Part shown: piece by piece, positions 17,676 through 26,144 of the stretch
Layout: the number at the start of each line of letters is the position of its first letter
Numbering within the stretch: position 1 is the stretch's first letter
NCBI GenBank assembly: GCA_947450895.1
Contig: CANFWT010000002.1
Span: forward strand, 1 to 64,000
Direction: 5' to 3'
Length of the DNA stretch: 64,000 bases
Origin: Comamonadaceae bacterium
GTDB taxonomy: Bacteria; Pseudomonadota; Gammaproteobacteria; Burkholderiales; Burkholderiaceae_C
Program-made: the position numbers and the translations under genes
The notes under the pieces: generated by a model
Database searches by the model: none
What the model saw: the letters and a program-made list of their open reading frames with translations, nothing else
What the model was told of the DNA's origin: nothing

Positions 17676-18791
17676 ATGGATTTCGATTTCTCTGACGACC
17701 AAGAACAACTGCGCGACGCAGTACGTAAATGGGTGGATAAGGGCTACAGCTTTGATCGCCGCCGCGCTACCGAAAAGGCCGGTGGCTTTGACCGCGCCGC
17801 TTGGGGCGAACTGGCAGAACTCGGCCTGTGTGGCCTCTACGTCCCCGAGGACGATGGCGGCCTGGGCATGGGCCCGGTCGAGGGCATGGTGGTGATGGAG
17901 GAGTTGGGGCGCGGCATCGTGCTCGAGCCGCTCACTCAGGCGCTGATCGCCGGTGCCGTCATCGCCAACTACGGTGACGCAGCCACCAAAGCGACTTGGC
18001 TGCCCCGTATCAGCAGCGGCGACGCCGTGGTGGTGCTGGCCTACCAGGAACAGGGCGCGCGCTATGCGCTGGGCCACTGCAAAGCGGTGGCTGTGGCTAC
18101 AGGCAGCGGCTACCAGATCACTGGCCACAAAAGCGTGGTACCGGTGGGCGACCAGGCCGATGCGTTTTTGGTGCCCGCCCAGCTTGGCGGAAAAACCGCC
18201 CTGTTCCTGGTCGAGCGCAGCGCCAGCGGCGTGGCCTGCAAGGGCTACGGCACGCAAGACGGCAGCCGCGCCGCCGAGGTGCAATTGACCGACGCCGTAG
18301 CTACCCTGGTAAGCATGGACGGACAAACGGCGCTGGAGCACGCAGTGGACATCGGCATTGCCTCCACCTGCGCCGAGGCCGTGGGTGTGATGGACAAAGC
18401 CATGGCCATCACCGCCGAATACCTGATGACGCGCAAACAATTTGGCGCCGTTATCGGCAGCTTCCAGGCCCTACGCCACCGCGCAGCCGACATGAAGATG
18501 CAGCTGGAACTTGCGCGCTCCATGAGCTATTACGCCAATCTTAAGCTCAACGCAGCCACCGCTGAACGCCGCACCGCCATGGCCCGCGCCAAGGTACAAC
18601 TGGGTGCATCCATGCGCTTTGTAGGCCAGCAGGCAGTGCAATTACACGGCGGCATCGGTGTGACCAACGAATACATCGTGAGCCACTACTTTAAAAAGCT
18701 AACCCAACTGGAAATGACCTTTGGTGACAGCTTGCACCACTTGGGTGAAGTGTCGGCGCGCATGGAGGACAAGGCGGGCGTATTTGCCTGA
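17676..18791 (+). CDS. Acyl-CoA dehydrogenase, small subunit (PimD-like)
   Basis: A 371-residue partner of the preceding gene, starting 44 bases after it. The N-terminus is MDFDFSDDQEQLRDAVRKWV. The central beta-domain is degenerate: the flavin-binding S-G-S-D motif of the large subunit is replaced by VLAYQEQGARYALG. The C-terminal domain keeps RKQFGAVIGSFQALRH and VQLHGGIGVTNEYIVSHYFK. This pattern, one subunit with the FAD motif and one without, matches alpha2beta2 dehydrogenases such as ChsE/FadE pairs. No CoA ligase or hydratase is adjacent to fix the pathway. Confidence 0.84.
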   Translation: MDFDFSDDQEQLRDAVRKWVDKGYSFDRRRATEKAGGFDRAAWGELAELGLCGLYVPEDDGGLGMGPVEGMVVMEELGRGIVLEPLTQALIAGAVIANYGDAATKATWLPRISSGDAVVVLAYQEQGARYALGHCKAVAVATGSGYQITGHKSVVPVGDQADAFLVPAQLGGKTALFLVERSASGVACKGYGTQDGSRAAEVQLTDAVATLVSMDGQTALEHAVDIGIASTCAEAVGVMDKAMAITAEYLMTRKQFGAVIGSFQALRHRAADMKMQLELARSMSYYANLKLNAATAERRTAMARAKVQLGASMRFVGQQAVQLHGGIGVTNEYIVSHYFKKLTQLEMTFGDSLHHLGEVSARMEDKAGVFA

Positions 18792-18837
18792 TTTTTAGCC
18801 GCCAGGGTAATCCGTGCAGTGCGGGATGACCTTGGCC

Positions 18838-20679
18838 TCAGCGCCGCAGGCGCGGCACCGCCTGCAGCAGCGCCTGGGTATACACGTTTTGCGGCTGCTC
18901 CAGCACTTGGCGGGCCGCGCCGTATTCGACCAGCTTGCCCCCTTGCATCACAGCAATGTCGTGCGCCAGGTACTCCACCACGCCAAAGTTGTGGGTGATG
19001 AATAAATAGGCCACGCCGAGCTCGGTTTGCAGGTCGCTCAGCAGGTTGAGGATTTGCGCTTGCACCGACACGTCCAGGGCCGAAGTGGGCTCATCCGCCA
19101 CGATCAGTAGCGGCTCCACCGCCAGGGCGCGGGCAATGGCCAGGCGCTGGCGCTGGCCGCCTGAAAATTCATGCGGGTAGCGCGCCAGGGCGCCTGCGGG
19201 CAAGCCCACTTTGTCCAGTAAAGCGGCCACGCGGGCGTGCCGCGCGCGGGCATCAACCTCTGGGTGCAGCGAGGCCACGCCTTCCTCCAAAATTTCATTC
19301 ACACGCATGCGCGGATTCAGCGAGGCAAATGGGTCTTGGAACACGATTTGCGCCGTGCGCCGCGCTGCGCGCAAAGCCGCGCCCTGCAAGGCGTCCAGCG
19401 GCTTGCCCTGCAGCACCGCGCTGCCCGCTATCTGAGCCTGGCCGCGCAGCAGTTGCAGCAGCGCCTTGCCCACGGTGGTTTTGCCGCTGCCCGATTCGCC
19501 CACCAGCGCCAGCGTGCGCCCGGTGTGCACCTCAAAGGACACGCCGTCCACCGCCTTGACAAAGCCCACGGTGCGGTGCAACAAGCCCTTGCGGATGGGG
19601 AACCACACTTTGTAATCGCGCACCGCCAGCAAGGGCATGTCGGTGCTTGGCGTTGGCGCCTTGTCCTGGGGCGCGCTGGCCGGCGCGGGTGCCACATTGC
19701 GACTGGCGTAGTCAAGGCCCAAGACGCCCTCGTAGATGAAGCAACGCACTTCATGGCCCGGCGCGTATTCGCGCATCTGCGGCGGGGCGCTGCGGCACAG
19801 GTCGGCAGCGTCCTGGCAGCGGTCGGCAAAGCGGCAACCGGCAAAGGTCTGGCTCAGCGCGGGCACCACGCCGGGGATGGACGCCAGGCGTTGGCCGCGT
19901 TTGCTGGCGTCGGGCAAGGCGTCTAGCAAATTGGTGGCGTAGGGGTGCAGCGGGCGGGCAAAGAAGTCGGCGGCGCTGGCCACTTCCACCACCTGGCCGG
20001 CGTACATCAGCGCCACGCGGTGCGCCATTTGCGAAACAATGGCCAGGTCGTGCGTGATGAGCAGCAGCGCCATGGCTTGGCTGCGCTGCAGGTCTTGCAA
20101 GAGCGCGAGTATTTGCGCCTGAATGGTCACGTCCAGCGCCGTGGTGGGCTCGTCCGCCACCAGCACATCGGGCTCGGCGGCCAGGGCGATGGCGATCATC
20201 ACCCGCTGCTTTTGCCCGCCCGAAAGCTGGAAGGGATAACCCTCGGCCCGGCGTTCGGGCGCGTCCAGCCCGACGCGGCGCAGCCAGTCCACGGCTTTGG
20301 CAGCGCTGGCCGCGCCGCGCAGTGCTGTATGGCGCTCGATCACTTCCCGGATTTGCCGCCCCACGGTCATCACCGGGTTCAGGCTGGTGGCGGGTTCCTG
20401 AAAAATCATGCTGATCTTGCGGCCCCGGAATTCGCGCATGCGCGACTCGGGCAGCGCCAGCACGTCAGTGCCTTCCAGGTCCACCTGTCCGCCGGTGACG
20501 CGGCCGTTGTCGGGCAACAGGCGCAGCAGAGACAACGCCGTCATCGACTTGCCGCAGCCCGACTCGCCCACCAAGGCAAAGGTTTCACCCCGAGAGATGG
20601 TCAGCGACAAGGCGTCCACCGCGCGCACCAGGGCGCTGTCGGTCTCCAGATCGGTCGTGAGGTTACGGATGTCCATCAT
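18838..20679 (-). CDS. ABC transporter, duplicated ATP-binding protein (YejF-like)
   Basis: The 613-residue protein is two ABC ATPases joined end to end, as in YejF and other peptide importers. The first half has Walker A GESGCGKS near 40, LSGGQKQR near 158 and Walker B VLVADEPT; an OppD-type C-terminal extension with C-x-n-C cysteines ([12 protein letters not shown]) follows. The second half has GESGSGKTT near 390, FSGGQRQR and [13 protein letters not shown]. It should power import through the two permeases encoded just upstream. Its ATG overlaps the permease stop by four bases. Confidence 0.92.
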   Translation of the reverse strand: MMDIRNLTTDLETDSALVRAVDALSLTISRGETFALVGESGCGKSMTALSLLRLLPDNGRVTGGQVDLEGTDVLALPESRMREFRGRKISMIFQEPATSLNPVMTVGRQIREVIERHTALRGAASAAKAVDWLRRVGLDAPERRAEGYPFQLSGGQKQRVMIAIALAAEPDVLVADEPTTALDVTIQAQILALLQDLQRSQAMALLLITHDLAIVSQMAHRVALMYAGQVVEVASAADFFARPLHPYATNLLDALPDASKRGQRLASIPGVVPALSQTFAGCRFADRCQDAADLCRSAPPQMREYAPGHEVRCFIYEGVLGLDYASRNVAPAPASAPQDKAPTPSTDMPLLAVRDYKVWFPIRKGLLHRTVGFVKAVDGVSFEVHTGRTLALVGESGSGKTTVGKALLQLLRGQAQIAGSAVLQGKPLDALQGAALRAARRTAQIVFQDPFASLNPRMRVNEILEEGVASLHPEVDARARHARVAALLDKVGLPAGALARYPHEFSGGQRQRLAIARALAVEPLLIVADEPTSALDVSVQAQILNLLSDLQTELGVAYLFITHNFGVVEYLAHDIAVMQGGKLVEYGAARQVLEQPQNVYTQALLQAVPRLRR

Positions 20680-22193
20680 GGCGCAGCTCCACTTGCAGCT
20701 GGAGCCTTGGGCGCCTTACGCGGCCGCACCGGGAATGCCCGGGCGCGCGGATCAAAGGCCTCGCGCACCGCGCTGGCAAACAGCGTCATCGACAGCACCA
20801 GCGCCACCATAAAGCCAAAGGCAGTGGCCAGCGTCCACCAGATTACCGGGTCGCGTGACATCTCGTTGCGCGCGCCGTTGATCATCACGCCAAAGCTGTT
20901 GGTGTTGGGGTCCACGCCCACGCCCACATAGGACAAGACCGCCTCGTACAGCACCAGCCCCGAGAAATCGAGCACCGCGACGATGACGATCACATGCGTC
21001 AGATTAGGCAAGATGTGGCGGCGCATGATGCCAAAGTCCGACACGCCAAAGGCGCGCGCCGCCTGCACATAGTCCAGCTCGCCCAGCTTGAGGGTTTCGG
21101 CGCGCAGCAGCCGCGCCAGGCTGGCCCAGCCGGTAATGCCCAATATGGCCGCCAGCAAAAACAAGCGCACGTCGCCGCGCTCCAGCCCGGTCTCAAACAT
21201 CTGCGGGTTTTTGTCGATGAACACCTGGATCATGAGCACAAAGGCCGAGATCAGCAGCACCGAGGGAATGGACGACAGCACGGTGTAAAAGTACTGAATA
21301 GCGTCGTCCACCCAGCCCTTGAAGTAGCCCGCCAAAATACCAAACACCACAGCCAGCGGAATGGTCGACAGCGTGGCCAGCGAGCCAATCACCACCGCCG
21401 TGCGGATGGATTTGAGGGCCAAGAACAGCACGTCATTACCGGTCTGATCGGTGCCCATCACGTGGTAATGCGGCCACAGCGCCGCCACCCAGCCCACCAG
21501 CAGCGCCAACACCAGCAGCGTGCCCCCTACTGCGCGCACGGGAAAGGCCACCTCGCCCCGCCACAGTGTGGACAAAGCCGCCGAGAAACTGACCCGCCAA
21601 ACGCGCGCCTGCCGCACCACCAGCAGCGCGCCCGCCAGCAGCGCCACCAGCGCCCCACCAGACAGCCCTTGCAAGCTGCGCTGCGCCACATCGGCGCCCC
21701 ATTGGCTCTCGGGCGCCGTCAAATGCTTGCCGCCAAACTGCAGGCGCGGAAAGTCGCGCACCGACACGCCGTTTTGCAGCATGCTTTCCTTGGAAAACTG
21801 GTGCGTGGCCAGCGGCACAGAATAGGTCTTCTCGCGCGCCTCGCGCGGGCCGGTCAAGAACACGTCCAACAAAGACACCGTGCGCGTGGAATAGGCGGCC
21901 ACTGGGGCAACAAGTGTCGCAGCGTCGCTGGCAGCACGGGCAGGCGCAGCGACAGATGCAGAGCCCGACGAAGCGGGCGGCAGAAGTGGACGGAAATGGA
22001 TGGAATCTACCAAGGCCACGAGCACGAACAGCGCTAGCACCACGCCAGCCGACATGGCCGCCGCGTCCCTGGCCACATAACGCCAGGTCTGGCGCAGCAG
22101 CGGGGTGCGCAGCGCGTGGCGCAGGTACAGGGCCAGCACGATGAGCTGGGCGTACAGCGCCAAGTCGGTGGGTAGAAATACGAATTTAGGCAT
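20676..22193 (-). CDS. ABC transporter permease (YejE/DppC-like) with extended N-terminus
   Basis: Inner-membrane permease of a peptide importer. The 505-residue protein is about 160 longer than E. coli YejE. The extra N-terminus carries two or three hydrophobic segments and a periplasmic stretch around 70-180. The core follows with the EAA loop WASLARLLRAETLKLGELDY and a final helix near 460-480. The ATG ending 22193 has no recognisable Shine-Dalgarno sequence (upstream GCAACAAAAAAC). It lies just downstream of a 642-base repeat-filled gap separating it from the partner permease gene. Confidence 0.87.
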   Translation of the reverse strand: MPKFVFLPTDLALYAQLIVLALYLRHALRTPLLRQTWRYVARDAAAMSAGVVLALFVLVALVDSIHFRPLLPPASSGSASVAAPARAASDAATLVAPVAAYSTRTVSLLDVFLTGPREAREKTYSVPLATHQFSKESMLQNGVSVRDFPRLQFGGKHLTAPESQWGADVAQRSLQGLSGGALVALLAGALLVVRQARVWRVSFSAALSTLWRGEVAFPVRAVGGTLLVLALLVGWVAALWPHYHVMGTDQTGNDVLFLALKSIRTAVVIGSLATLSTIPLAVVFGILAGYFKGWVDDAIQYFYTVLSSIPSVLLISAFVLMIQVFIDKNPQMFETGLERGDVRLFLLAAILGITGWASLARLLRAETLKLGELDYVQAARAFGVSDFGIMRRHILPNLTHVIVIVAVLDFSGLVLYEAVLSYVGVGVDPNTNSFGVMINGARNEMSRDPVIWWTLATAFGFMVALVLSMTLFASAVREAFDPRARAFPVRPRKAPKAPAASGAAP

Positions 22194-22294
22194 GTTTTTT
22201 GTTGCCGTAATTTGACTTGACGTGAGAGTGATAACCCTGCCGAGAAAAAACGTTTATGCCGGATGTTGAGCGTTCTACGCACGCACTGCTGTTA

Positions 22295-22380
22295 CCCCAC
22301 CCTCTCCCCCAGCCCCTCTCCCGCCCCACCGGGCGGGAGAGGGGAGCCAAGTCCACATTTGATTGCGTCGCCCCGGCTAG
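22295..22380 (-). repeat. GC-rich hairpin repeat, copy 1 (inverted relative to copies 2 and 3)
   Basis: Read on the minus strand it matches the other copies from CTAGCCG through a GCGACG-AATCAAATGTGG core to GCTCCCCTCTCC. A perfect 14-bp stem (22313-22326 with 22331-22344, loop CACC) follows, then a CTGGGGG tail. It is shorter than the other two copies. Confidence 0.75.
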
Positions 22381-22431
22381 CCTTCTACTAGCGTGGCACC
22401 CGCGTCGGCGCATGCAACACAACAGTCGCCA

Positions 22432-22590
22432 GTGGTGCCTTGGCCGTTGCGACGAACTCAAATGTGGTTGTTCGCTCCCCCTCTCCTCCCCGCTGGGGAG
22501 GAGAGGGGGCTGGGGGGTGTGGCGGGGCAAAACCGACCCGCAGCGGTGGAAAGGGGGTTGGGGGGATAGGGGGGGCACAAACCACCCCAC
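22432..22590 (+). repeat. GC-rich hairpin repeat, copy 2
   Basis: A 159-base unit with the same core as copy 1, then a perfect 15-bp stem with a 3-base loop (22477-22491 with 22495-22509). A purine-rich tail (GGGGGCTGGGGGG) and a terminal ACCACCCCAC complete it. Aligned with copy 3 it is the same length and differs at about a dozen positions (hand count). CCAGTGG/CCACTGG lie just outside its ends. Confidence 0.85.
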
Positions 22591-22635
22591 GGGAATGACA
22601 AGACGCCACTGGTACAGGGGCAAAAAAGTATCCCG

Positions 22636-22794
22636 GTGGTGCCCTAGCCGAAGCGACGAAATCAAATGTGGCTGTTCGCTCCCCCCCTCCTCCCCGCTGG
22701 GGAGGAGAGGGGGCTGGGGGGTGTGGCGGGGCAAAACCGACCCGCAGCGGCGGAAAGGGGGCCGGGGGGATAGGGGGGGCAAAAACCACCCCAC
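22636..22794 (+). repeat. GC-rich hairpin repeat, copy 3 (direct repeat of copy 2)
   Basis: A 159-base direct repeat of copy 2, about 93% identical by eye. The hairpin (22681-22713) keeps its loop and stem except for one T-to-C change that gives a C-A mismatch. It ends 42 bases from the upstream permease stop. Confidence 0.85.
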
Positions 22795-22835
22795 AGGAAC
22801 ACGGGAGGAATTACATGAAAGGAGTTTCATAAAAC

Positions 22836-23813
22836 TCAAGCCAACCGAACACGCGGGTCGGCCAGCGTGTAAGAAACATCCGTCAGCACCAGCCCCACGA
22901 TGTAGAGCAGCGAGCCCAAAAACACCATAGAGCGCACCACCGCAAAGTCCTGCGCATTGATGGCGTCAATCGTGAAGCTGCCCAGGCCTGGAATGCCAAA
23001 AAACGACTCCATGATCAGCGCGCCCAAAAACAGCAGCGGCAGCACCGCCACCGTGCCAGTCAGGATGGGCAACAAGGCGTTGCCCAGCACATGGCGAAAC
23101 AGCACTACGGGCTCGGACAGGCCCTTGGCGCGCGCGGTGCGCACGTAGTCTTTGCCAATTTCTTCCAAAAACAGGGTGCGGTAAAACAGCGCCTCACCAC
23201 CCGCGCGCGACACAATGCCGATCACCACCGGCAGCGCCAAAAACAACCACGCGTCCCACCCGCCAGAAAAGCCCGAAATCGGCACCAGCTTGAGCAGCTT
23301 GCTAAAGAAAAACTGCCCGGCAATGATGTAAAAAAGCCCGGATACCGAGAGCAAAAACACCGCAAATGCCACGCCCCAAAACTCCAGATAGGTGCTGCGG
23401 AAAAACACCAGGGTGAGCGAAAACACCACTACTACGATGAGCCCCAACGCAAACGTGGGCAACGCCAGCGCAAGCGACGGGCCAACCCGGTTTTTGAGCT
23501 CGTAGCCAATGTCACGCCCGGTGTCCGACGACCCAAACTCCAGCGCAAACAAGGGCAGCGAGCGCTCGTAAAAAATGGTTTGGGTGAGCTTTTGCGCACC
23601 CTCGGCTTGTGCGTTCCACAGCAGCGGCTTGTCGTAGCCACGTGCGGTTTTCCATTTTTCGATCGCGTCTGCCGTCACCCGCTTGCCGCCAATGTTCATG
23701 CGCGCCATGTCGTCGGGGGTGTTCACCGCAAAAAACAGTACAAAGGTCAGGATGTTGACCCCCACCAGCACGGCAAAACCATACAAGGCGCGTCTAAGGA
23801 TGTAGTTCAGCAT
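22836..23813 (-). CDS. ABC transporter permease (YejB/DppB-like)
   Basis: A 325-residue inner-membrane permease. It starts MLNYILRRALYGFAVLVGVN, typical of the DppB/OppB/YejB class, and has about six hydrophobic segments. The EAA loop reads FLEEIGKDYVRTARAKGLSE, followed by VLFRHVLGNALLPI. The ATG ending 23813 lies seven bases after the binding-protein stop. The open frame extends upstream into that gene in another frame and is not coding there. It should pair with the permease encoded at 20676-22193. Confidence 0.92.
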   Translation of the reverse strand: MLNYILRRALYGFAVLVGVNILTFVLFFAVNTPDDMARMNIGGKRVTADAIEKWKTARGYDKPLLWNAQAEGAQKLTQTIFYERSLPLFALEFGSSDTGRDIGYELKNRVGPSLALALPTFALGLIVVVVFSLTLVFFRSTYLEFWGVAFAVFLLSVSGLFYIIAGQFFFSKLLKLVPISGFSGGWDAWLFLALPVVIGIVSRAGGEALFYRTLFLEEIGKDYVRTARAKGLSEPVVLFRHVLGNALLPILTGTVAVLPLLFLGALIMESFFGIPGLGSFTIDAINAQDFAVVRSMVFLGSLLYIVGLVLTDVSYTLADPRVRLA

Positions 23814-23820
23814 GGTGTTC

Positions 23821-26136
23821 TCAAGCCTCCTGCGCCAGGGTGCGCGCGGCGGTTTGCCGCTCGCGGCGGCGCCATACCCACCAGGCGGGCGCCACCAGGG
23901 CGGCCAGCACCAGCGCCAAAAGCGGTAGCGGCCACCAGACGGGCTTGTTCCACTCGGCAATCTTTTGCACACGTTGGGCCGCATCCAGCCGCAGGTAGCT
24001 GATGTGGTTGCGCACGATTTGCGTGGGCTTGCCGTTGTAAATCCACTGGTGGTAAGCAGCAGCCGACTTGGGCCAGTAGCCAAAGCCCCACACGCCATCT
24101 TGTTGTGTCACTTGCACCATCTGGTCAATCAAGGCCTGCTTTTCGGGCCCGTCGTCCAAAAACTTCATGCGGTCAAACAGGCGGTCAAAGTCGGGGTTTT
24201 GGTAGTTGGCGCCGTTTTCACCGTTGCCGTCGGTCAGCGCTTTGGCGTTGGGGCCATAAAGTAGGAATAAGAAGTTCTCCGCATCCGGGTAGTCGGCTAG
24301 CCAGCCCCAAAAGAAGATCTGGATGGAGCCTTTCTTCATCTTGTCCTGAAAGCGGTTGTAGTCGGTGGAGCGCACTTCGAGTTGGATACCGATCTTGGCA
24401 AACTGGCGCACATACCAGTCCAGCGTGGCCTTGTTGGCACTGCCCGAGGAGTTGATGTCAAAGTTCAGCACCAGGGGCTGGCCGGTCTTGGCATCGCGTC
24501 CGTCGGGGTACCCGGCCTCAGTGAGCAGCTTTTTCGCCTCCTCCAAGCTGCGGCGCACCGGCTTGCCGTCCGCCGCCTTGCGGTAAACCACTGGGTTGAA
24601 GGCGGCGGGCCCATCTTCGCGGTAACCAAAAAGCGAGGGCGGCACCGGACCGGTCGCGGCGATGCCCTGACCGCGCTCAAAGATGGCAATGTGCTCTTCC
24701 CAGTCAATGGCGATGGCCAGCGCTTGGCGCAGCTTGCGGTTACGCTCAGCCTGTTCTGCCGTGGCGCCCTTGCCCACCACCGGGTCCAGCCAGTTGAAGC
24801 CGATGTACCAATTGGTCGCCTCCACTGCGGTGGGCAAGCGAATGCCTTTGTCCTTGAACTCTTTCTCCTTCTTCTTGTCGTCGCCCATGGCCACGATGTA
24901 TCCGGTACCTACGTCCAAGCGCTCAATAGCCGGAGTGTCGTAATAGCCCTGCATGAACTTTGCCTGCAGGGGCACGCCTTCTTTTTCGATGTCAAACACC
25001 ACCTTGTCCACAAAGGGCGTGGGCTTGCCACAGTCGTCCAGATAGCCCTTTTCCTTATCGCCCGCCTCGCCTTCGCAGGGGTAAGGTTCGCCCCGATAGT
25101 TGGGGTTGCGCCGCAGCACGTGGCGGCGGTTTTCGGTGAACTCGGTCAGCATGAAGGGGCCGGTGCCTACCGGCCAGTAATTGAGCGACAGGTTTTTTTG
25201 CGCCATACCAGGCTGGGCATAAAACTTTTCAGCTTCCCAGGGCACCGGCGAGAAAAACGTCATCGCCAGCCAATATTTGAACTGCGGGTACTTGCCGATT
25301 ACGCGAATGCGCAAGGTATGCGGGTCGGGTGCGCTAACGCCTTCCAGTGGAAATTGCCGAAAGTCTAAAAACGGCAAATCGCGCTCGGTAGGCGGGAGCT
25401 TGGCGCGCACGGCCTTGTCGCGAGCGGCGATCTTGGCACCGTAGTCCTTCATCCCCACGATGTAGTCCGCCATGGTGGAGAAGGCAGGGGAAACCACCCT
25501 GGGCGTGGCGAGCCGACGAATGGCGTAGACGTAGTCCTCGGCCACCAGCTCGCGCGTGCCGGTAGCGGCAAAGTCGGTGATCTGGTGCTTGTCCGCGGTA
25601 TCTTTGGCGGTCAGCGCGTGGTAGCGATAAGCGCCCTGCGCGTCCTTGGCAAACGCCGGGTGTGGCGCAAACAGGATGCCGGGCTTTATACGGATGTCGT
25701 AGACAGACTCAGCAATGAGAGCGCCCGGCGCATCGTGAGGCAGTGGCTTGCCCGCTTTGTCCAGGTAACGCGGCGCCGCGACTTCACTGGCGGCGCGGCC
25801 TATGAGCTCGTAGGGACGTTTGAGGTAGTGGTAACCGTAAGGCGGCTCGTACACCTGGTAGGTGTAAGGCGTCTCGTCGTTGGAGTACGAACTGGCCGGA
25901 TCCAGGTATTTGGGCGAACGGCCGCTAAAGGGCACAAACAGGGTGTTGGTTTGCTCGGAGTGGGGTGGGTGGGGGTTGTTGAGGGTGTCGGTACATGCCG
26001 AGATCGCCACAACACACAAAGTCACACCAATAAGTCGCGCAAGGAAACTCTGCTTGCACTTCCATTTATGAATACTTAAACCCACAGATTCAATCCAAAA
26101 GAAGGCGCTACCGAACCCGTCGTTATTTGTCTGCAT
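23821..26136 (-). CDS. Peptide ABC transporter substrate-binding lipoprotein (SBP family 5, YejA-like)
   Basis: About 771 residues, longer than typical 500-620-residue relatives. It has a signal segment (LARLIGVTLCVVA) with a lipobox ending AISAC, so it is probably anchored as a lipoprotein, then a family-5 domain with LVAEDYVYAIRRL and DINSSGSANKATLDWYVRQF. A C-terminal hydrophobic segment (PVWWPLPLLALVLAALVAPA) followed by RRRER suggests a second membrane anchor, unusual in binding proteins. The ATG ending 26136 is eight bases after the hydroxylase stop, preceded by GAGCGG. The region before the signal segment is about 36 residues long, so a later start is possible. Confidence 0.86.
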   Translation of the reverse strand: MQTNNDGFGSAFFWIESVGLSIHKWKCKQSFLARLIGVTLCVVAISACTDTLNNPHPPHSEQTNTLFVPFSGRSPKYLDPASSYSNDETPYTYQVYEPPYGYHYLKRPYELIGRAASEVAAPRYLDKAGKPLPHDAPGALIAESVYDIRIKPGILFAPHPAFAKDAQGAYRYHALTAKDTADKHQITDFAATGTRELVAEDYVYAIRRLATPRVVSPAFSTMADYIVGMKDYGAKIAARDKAVRAKLPPTERDLPFLDFRQFPLEGVSAPDPHTLRIRVIGKYPQFKYWLAMTFFSPVPWEAEKFYAQPGMAQKNLSLNYWPVGTGPFMLTEFTENRRHVLRRNPNYRGEPYPCEGEAGDKEKGYLDDCGKPTPFVDKVVFDIEKEGVPLQAKFMQGYYDTPAIERLDVGTGYIVAMGDDKKKEKEFKDKGIRLPTAVEATNWYIGFNWLDPVVGKGATAEQAERNRKLRQALAIAIDWEEHIAIFERGQGIAATGPVPPSLFGYREDGPAAFNPVVYRKAADGKPVRRSLEEAKKLLTEAGYPDGRDAKTGQPLVLNFDINSSGSANKATLDWYVRQFAKIGIQLEVRSTDYNRFQDKMKKGSIQIFFWGWLADYPDAENFLFLLYGPNAKALTDGNGENGANYQNPDFDRLFDRMKFLDDGPEKQALIDQMVQVTQQDGVWGFGYWPKSAAAYHQWIYNGKPTQIVRNHISYLRLDAAQRVQKIAEWNKPVWWPLPLLALVLAALVAPAWWVWRRRERQTAARTLAQEA

Positions 26137-26144
26137 TTGACCGC

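Larger units (their letters stand above)
22194..22835. other. 642-base intergenic region rich in GC hairpin repeats, no gene
   Basis: Splits the two permease genes of the same importer. It has three copies of one repeat family, listed separately, plus short unique stretches. Open frames cross it on both strands, but they are low-complexity Pro/Arg/Gly products of the repeats. No transposase, tRNA or recognisable promoter was seen. Confidence 0.7.

Noticed and set aside
22295-22794. CRISPR array
   Set aside because: Only three units, one inverted, with spacers of different length and long repeats; no cas genes.
22194-22835. Insertion sequence
   Set aside because: No transposase frame and no target-site duplication was found; copies look like miniature repeat units only.
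22256-22930. Open frame through the repeat region between the permease genes
   Set aside because: Product is Arg/Pro/Gly-rich, and its repeats match the DNA repeat units, so it is a by-product of the hairpin sequence.
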